A stretch of DNA of 16,886 nt, from positions 1 through 16,886 of the forward strand of contig CADBPL010000142.1 in NCBI GenBank assembly GCA_902796535.1. Reading direction: 5' to 3'. Source of the DNA: Oscillospiraceae bacterium. Lineage in GTDB: Bacteria > Bacillota > Clostridia > Oscillospirales > Acutalibacteraceae. A model generated the notes under the pieces. It was given only the letters and a program-made list of their open reading frames with translations, did not search any database and was not told the DNA's origin. The position numbers and the translations under genes were made by a program. Of the stretch, positions 12,859 to 16,886 are shown in pieces (the first letter of the stretch is position 1; the number at the start of each line of letters is the position of its first letter).

Positions 12859-12915
12859 AAAAATTATTTTTTCTTTAAAAAATTTCTTGACGCATTGCGC
12901 TTGGCGTGGTATTAT
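12859..12915 (+). promoter_or_regulatory. Strong promoter with UP-like A/T tract for the giant surface protein
   Basis: A -35 box TTGACG (12887-12892) and -10 TATTAT (12910-12915) are spaced by 17 bp, with TG one base before the -10. An almost pure A/T stretch at 12859-12885, ending next to the -35, resembles an UP element bound by the RNA polymerase alpha subunit. The start point would be near 12922. Confidence 0.82.
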
Positions 12916-12921
12916 GATATG

Positions 12922-13452
12922 GGTAATGCTCTATGCTAATTTGGCGATTTGTCACTTTTGTTCAAAAAAAGAACGCATATTTCAAAATAAGTGTCAATGA
13001 ATGCCGCCTTTTTCACCGATGTGCGGTAACAAATGGTCGGAGCATGGAATCGCAAAAGAACGGTGTTTTCTTTTCGCGTTCCCCAAAAACGCTGAGTCTG
13101 CATTTTGCGGCGTCTTTCTTCCGGATCGCGGCATTCTGCGGCTCTCGTGTTGCGGTCGGTTGACCGGCAAGCGGTTGATCGGTCGGCGGCAGTTGGTTTT
13201 TCACGGCGTTTCCCACCGTTTTCGGTGCGGAAGCCGGAGAACGAGCTGCTGCGTCAGATTTGCAGGGGCGAGTTGTGTTCGCCTTGCGGGCTTTTTTCAG
13301 GCGGGCAGAGCTCACCCCTGCAACAGCGGGTCAGCCAAGGCAGTGAATCATTGCTTTGCGGCCCGGTCCATACGCGGTTTTTCCGCAACCCTATTGTCCT
13401 GCCGCCATATCAATATTATGACAGGGCAAACCATCAACAGGAGGTTGATACC
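12922..13452 (+). other. Long structured 5' leader (about 530 nt)
   Basis: From the predicted start point to the ATG at 13453 there is no convincing gene. Local pairings are visible: CACCG-TTTT-CGGTG (13214-13227); a 9-bp stem TTGCAGGGG/CCCCTGCAA (13260-13268 with 13315-13323) enclosing smaller hairpins; GCGG-TTTTT-CCGC (13374-13386); and an 8-bp stem with one G-U, TTGTCCTG/CAGGGCAA (13394-13401 with 13422-13429). Near-direct repeats CGGTTGA(C/T)CGG occur at 13157 and 13172. I recognise no known riboswitch. Open frames at 12933-13163 and 13001-13456 have a Cys/Arg-rich composition unlike the neighbours and no ribosome site, so I do not call them. Confidence 0.55.
13433..13449 (+). promoter_or_regulatory. 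Shine-Dalgarno core inside a hairpin loop
   Basis: ATCAAC (13433-13438) pairs perfectly with GTTGAT (13444-13449), leaving AGGAG (13439-13443), the core of the ribosome binding site of the gene starting at 13453, as the 5-nt loop. The last G of AGGAGG lies in the stem. The arrangement could present or hide the site depending on stem stability. Confidence 0.7.
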
Positions 13453-16400
13453 ATGAAAATGAGCAAACGAGTTCTCGCCATGCTGTTAGCGGTGCTCATG
13501 GTGGCGTCGATGGCGCCCATGACCGTGATGCAGGCAGCGGCCGAGAACATCACCGAAGCCGTTTCCGATTTGGGCGACGCGCTCGCCGTCAATTCGGAAG
13601 ACGTCTCTGCCGTTGAACCGGCGGAGGACGAGGCTGCGCCCCCGGCACAATCAGACGTGCCGGAGGAGGCGGAAGAGCCGGAGGACGCTGCGGAAGAGAG
13701 CGTCACGGCACAACCTGCTTCGGAAGCGGACACAACGGCGGAGGAAACTTCGGCGGAAGCAACCGAACCGGAAGCGACCGAGCCGGAGGAAACCTCGGCG
13801 GAAGCGACCGAAGCGGAGAAAGCTTCGACTCAGCCCGCTTCTCAGGAAGAAACGAGCAAGGTCGAAAAAGCCGCGCAGGCTGCGCCGCTGCGTGCGGGCA
13901 GTGAATTTGCGCTGAACGGGCTTTCCGCAGAAAAGGCCGATGCGGCCGAAATGCCGGTCTATCAGAACGAGATTGGCGTGCTCAACGGCGGCATTCCCGT
14001 TGTGAAAACGGTTGCCGTTCCGGCCGTGCTTTTCAAGGGCGCAGCCGCGAACAATGCCGATCCGGCCAACAGTCAGGCCGCCGGCACCGTTTTGCAAAAG
14101 TATGTTTACAATTACAAGACCATGAAGCTCAACGCCGCGAACACGGCGGTGCGCTTCGTGCTGCCTGCCGGCGCTTCGCTTGACAGCGTCACGGCCAAGG
14201 TGAGCACGGCGGTCGGTTCCGTAGCGCTTGACGGCGACGTTTCGCTTGCGCTGAGCGAGCCGACTTTCGTCACGCTCGATAACGGCGACGTGCTCTACAC
14301 CGTCAGCCTCGGCGAAAACGTCGATCTGGGCGCCAACGCCACTGCCGTGGTCTACACCGTGAAATTCTGGGAAGACGACGTGCAGCGCACGATCTACGCA
14401 GTCAGCACGGTTCAGGATCTCAGCATCCCGGCCGGTTACGCGGTTTCCGCTGCCCGTGCCGATGAAAACGGCGCCAACGCCGTCAACTCCAGTTATTACT
14501 TCGCGCTGGCCGGCGACAATGTTTTCGCCGCCTCGCAGTTCAACAGCCCGGATACCGTCAACGGCTGGCTGAGCCTGGGCGATAAGCCCGCCTTCAAGGC
14601 CGAAGAAGACGGTCGTTATCTGTTCATTGCCAACCGCAGCAGCGGCGACTGGGGCAGCGGCAACACCGCCGTTGCAGCCAAAAACCTGCGTATGCGCTCC
14701 AATGAAAAGGCTCCTCTGGCCAATATCTACGTTGACGCGAGCAAAGCGGCCAACGGTTTTGTCGACACGGGCGCTTACCTTGCCTTTGCCGGCGCGGCTG
14801 ATTCCACCGCTACTTATGTGGCCGGCATCGGCTTCCAGGGTGAAGAGATCGGATCGGCGGAATACCTGGCCGATGCGGCGCTGAGCGGCAGCAGCAACGA
14901 TGCGCTTGCGGCTTCGGCTTCGGCTGTTCTGGCAACGGATGCGTCCGGTGCGGGCAATGAGTTTGCCGCCGCCTACGCCCCCAACGAGACAATGAACGGT
15001 TTTGCCACCACCCATGCCAACGGTTTGGGCGATGCGAACCTCATCCCGGCCGAGGGCGTGCTGACCTATGCCCTTACGGCTGACGCCAACGCGATCAAAG
15101 CGGGCAGCACCACGGCGCTTTCCCTCACGGTCGGCGGCCGCGCTGCCAACAAGGGCAGCGGCAGGAACTATGTGCTCCACACGCTGCAAACCATCGATCT
15201 GAGCGTTACGGTCTACAACAAGGCCAAGCTGCGCAGTCTGGTGGAAAGTGAAATGAAGGCCGCGCGCGGCAATGCCGCGGCGGAGTATGACACCTTGCGT
15301 CAGGCGCTGGTCGAAGCGCAGGCTGTTTTGGCGTCTGCCAATGTTACGCAGGATCTCATCAACATCAAGGTCAGAGCACTGTCGAACGCAAAGAACGACA
15401 TTGTTCAAAAAGAAATGAACCTTGAGCTTGACCCGAACGCCCCGGCTGATCAGACCACCAACCGCGTCACCGCCATCAACGTGCCGCCCATTCTTTACAC
15501 CAAGCAGGCGGGCTCCGAAACCGGCTTGGCCGACATCCTTGTCGCCTCCGGCTCCGACGGTCTGGGCAACACTGCCGACCCGGCTTACGACACCTCCATC
15601 AGCATCACCACCACCGGCACCGTCAATAACCTCAAGCTTTACGTGGTCAACGCCAGCGACACCAATGAGTATGAAATTTCGCTGAGCAACGGCTCCGGCT
15701 CCTTCCCCAGCGGCAAAAAAGCTTCGCTGAGCAACCACGAAGGCGTCGTGCGCTACCGTGTGGAATATGACGCCCCCGACAAAAACAGCAGAACCAAGCA
15801 TTACATCGCTTACGCCGCCAGCTACGTGCGTGAGCGTCCGTTCACCGTGGGTGAATGGTATTTCGACTCTTACAACGGCACGAGCAGCGGCGACAACTGG
15901 ACCGGTTTCCGCTTCAGAGACCGTTTCGACGTCAGCTCCGTGCTGGCGCAGCGCGGCGCCGGCGCTATCATTTCCTTCTATCAGAACGGCTACGTTTACA
16001 ACAATTTCAACAACTACGCCGACTCTTCCTCCGGCTACGGCTTCACCGCGTCGACCATCAGCAACGAACACGGCGCCGCGACCGTAACGAGATCCGCTGA
16101 CCGTAAGTTCGAATACGACAGACGTTCCGTCGCGATTGCCCGCTGGGCCGATACGTCGATCGCTGACAATGCTTATACCGCCGACGGCGGCGTGCTTGGC
16201 CTGCACAACTTTGAAAAGACCTCGGCTTACGGCGGTTCCAGCTACTGGCAGAGTACCCAGTCCACGATCGCAAGCTGGTTTGAGGATCGCTGCGGTATGG
16301 CAGCGGCCTCCAACACCAACGACAGCACCAAGGATGACCTGAACTACGCCTCCAACCCGCAGCATAAGGACTTCCTGGTCATCAACTTCTATTATTCCGA

Positions 16401-16886
16401 CGCGTTCACCAACACGTCCGGCATCACCGGTGAAAACACCTTCACGCACTACAGCGGCAGTGCTTTCTGGGATGAACACACCGGCCACAACGACAGTTTC
16501 CAGCAGACCTATACCTACCGCTACTACACCACCACACAGAGCCAGCTGGGTTCCACCTATTACCGCAACGGCTTCTATCCCAACGGCTCCGGCAACAGTA
16601 CCGCACCCAGCAGCGTGACCGGCGCCATGACGTGGGCGAAAAAGTCGGGCACATCGAACGATCCGTTCACCATGACGGGCGCCGGCACCGCTTACGGCAC
16701 CTTCACCGCCACCTCGCTGCCGGCATCGGCTGCGGATATGTGGTATTTCCGCAAGGCGTACAACAGCTCCAGCAACCAGAACTGCTACTGCTACTTCGTC
16801 ACGGTCTTCACCTTCAACAAGGCCACCCGTGCCAACTGGCGCAAGCAGATCACCAGCGGTCTGGCCACCCCGCTGCACAAGCCCGA
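13453..16886 (+). CDS. Giant secreted surface protein, 3' end beyond the window (partial)
   Basis: An open frame of 1144 codons runs to the window edge without a stop. It starts with a signal peptide (MKMSKRVLAMLLAVLMVASM..., cleavage near Ala28-Ala30). An acidic Glu/Pro/Ala/Thr stalk spans about 50-145, with SAEATEPE-like repeats. Several beta-rich regions follow, a FIVAR-like helical segment at about 590-655 (KAKLRSLVESEM to ALSNAKNDI), and then a Tyr/Asn/Ser/Gly-rich region (FYQNGYVYNNFNNY, TYTYRYYTTT) to the edge; NCYCYF appears late. FIVAR modules are known from cell-wall adhesins. The catalytic status is unknown and no enzyme motif is recognised. Codons in the 3' half are strongly biased to C-ending forms (AAC, ACC, TAC, GGC, TCC), suggesting high expression. 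Whether it ends in a sortase signal cannot be seen here. It has its own strong promoter and a long leader. Confidence 0.92.
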   Translation, partial: MKMSKRVLAMLLAVLMVASMAPMTVMQAAAENITEAVSDLGDALAVNSEDVSAVEPAEDEAAPPAQSDVPEEAEEPEDAAEESVTAQPASEADTTAEETSAEATEPEATEPEETSAEATEAEKASTQPASQEETSKVEKAAQAAPLRAGSEFALNGLSAEKADAAEMPVYQNEIGVLNGGIPVVKTVAVPAVLFKGAAANNADPANSQAAGTVLQKYVYNYKTMKLNAANTAVRFVLPAGASLDSVTAKVSTAVGSVALDGDVSLALSEPTFVTLDNGDVLYTVSLGENVDLGANATAVVYTVKFWEDDVQRTIYAVSTVQDLSIPAGYAVSAARADENGANAVNSSYYFALAGDNVFAASQFNSPDTVNGWLSLGDKPAFKAEEDGRYLFIANRSSGDWGSGNTAVAAKNLRMRSNEKAPLANIYVDASKAANGFVDTGAYLAFAGAADSTATYVAGIGFQGEEIGSAEYLADAALSGSSNDALAASASAVLATDASGAGNEFAAAYAPNETMNGFATTHANGLGDANLIPAEGVLTYALTADANAIKAGSTTALSLTVGGRAANKGSGRNYVLHTLQTIDLSVTVYNKAKLRSLVESEMKAARGNAAAEYDTLRQALVEAQAVLASANVTQDLINIKVRALSNAKNDIVQKEMNLELDPNAPADQTTNRVTAINVPPILYTKQAGSETGLADILVASGSDGLGNTADPAYDTSISITTTGTVNNLKLYVVNASDTNEYEISLSNGSGSFPSGKKASLSNHEGVVRYRVEYDAPDKNSRTKHYIAYAASYVRERPFTVGEWYFDSYNGTSSGDNWTGFRFRDRFDVSSVLAQRGAGAIISFYQNGYVYNNFNNYADSSSGYGFTASTISNEHGAATVTRSADRKFEYDRRSVAIARWADTSIADNAYTADGGVLGLHNFEKTSAYGGSSYWQSTQSTIASWFEDRCGMAAASNTNDSTKDDLNYASNPQHKDFLVINFYYSDAFTNTSGITGENTFTHYSGSAFWDEHTGHNDSFQQTYTYRYYTTTQSQLGSTYYRNGFYPNGSGNSTAPSSVTGAMTWAKKSGTSNDPFTMTGAGTAYGTFTATSLPASAADMWYFRKAYNSSSNQNCYCYFVTVFTFNKATRANWRKQITSGLATPLHKP
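13741..13817 (+). repeat. 45-nt tandem repeat encoding the acidic stalk
   Basis: A 32-nt segment at 13741-13772 recurs at 13786-13817 with three base differences, a 45-nt (15-codon) period encoding EETSAEATE(P/A)E. The intervening 13 nt extend the same Glu-Ala-Thr theme. It shows in-frame slippage expansion of the stalk. Confidence 0.8.

Noticed and set aside
12933..13163. A 76-codon frame near the leader's 5' end
   Set aside because: There is no clear ribosome site, and the composition is unlike neighbouring genes; a short regulatory reading frame cannot be excluded but is not supported.
13001..13456. A 151-codon plus-strand frame in the long leader
   Set aside because: It is Cys/Arg/Phe-rich, without a ribosome binding site or recognisable domain, and runs over the start of the surface protein gene.
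13651..16878. A minus-strand open frame of 1075 codons
   Set aside because: It lies antisense to the giant surface protein, whose plus-strand frame has a signal peptide, a ribosome site, a promoter and sensible domains. The reverse frame is Gly/Val/Arg-rich with no recognisable domain and is a by-product of C-ending codons and a scarcity of antisense stops.

Overview
The window looks like chromosomal DNA of a GC-rich member of the Bacillota, most likely a gut-type clostridium (Oscillospirales/Ruminococcaceae-like). The reasons are purine-rich AGGAGG-type ribosome binding sites, sigma-A promoters with extended -10 boxes, a rhodanese-less ThiI paired with its own cysteine desulfurase, a class B sortase, and large secreted proteins with FIVAR-like and InlB/Flg_new-like modules. 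The species assignment is inference only.

Layout. (1) 1-215: the edge of a modular array of tiny palindromes, then, on the minus strand, a terminator, an initiator tRNA-fMet and its promoter. (2) 319-5070: a compact plus-strand housekeeping run. It holds a HAD-family phosphatase with a problematic start codon, a small membrane-anchored protein that may be a catalytically empty S26-like barrel, a NifS-type cysteine desulfurase, thiI and cinA. (3) 5125-10909: a 931-aa class B sortase with a cytoplasmic N-terminal region of over 600 residues built on a repeated acidic motif; a 420-aa membrane protein that I read as a degenerate CinA paralogue; and a DUF4091/GH123-like glycoside hydrolase without a signal peptide. 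(4) 10957-16886: two secreted proteins, each with its own strong promoter. The second has a leader of about 530 nt whose Shine-Dalgarno core lies in a hairpin loop, and the protein runs off the right end of the window after 1144 codons.

How the parts may work together. The desulfurase and ThiI form a sulfur relay for 4-thiouridine in tRNA. Genes 5125-9281 (sortase and CinA-like membrane protein) look co-transcribed and both place large domains on the inner face of the membrane. The two secreted proteins downstream are plausible clients of cell-surface assembly, but no sorting signal is visible for either: the first has none and the C-terminus of the second lies outside the window. The most unusual items are the sortase's multivalent cytoplasmic repeat domain and the membrane-anchored, active-site-less CinA-like protein encoded beside it.
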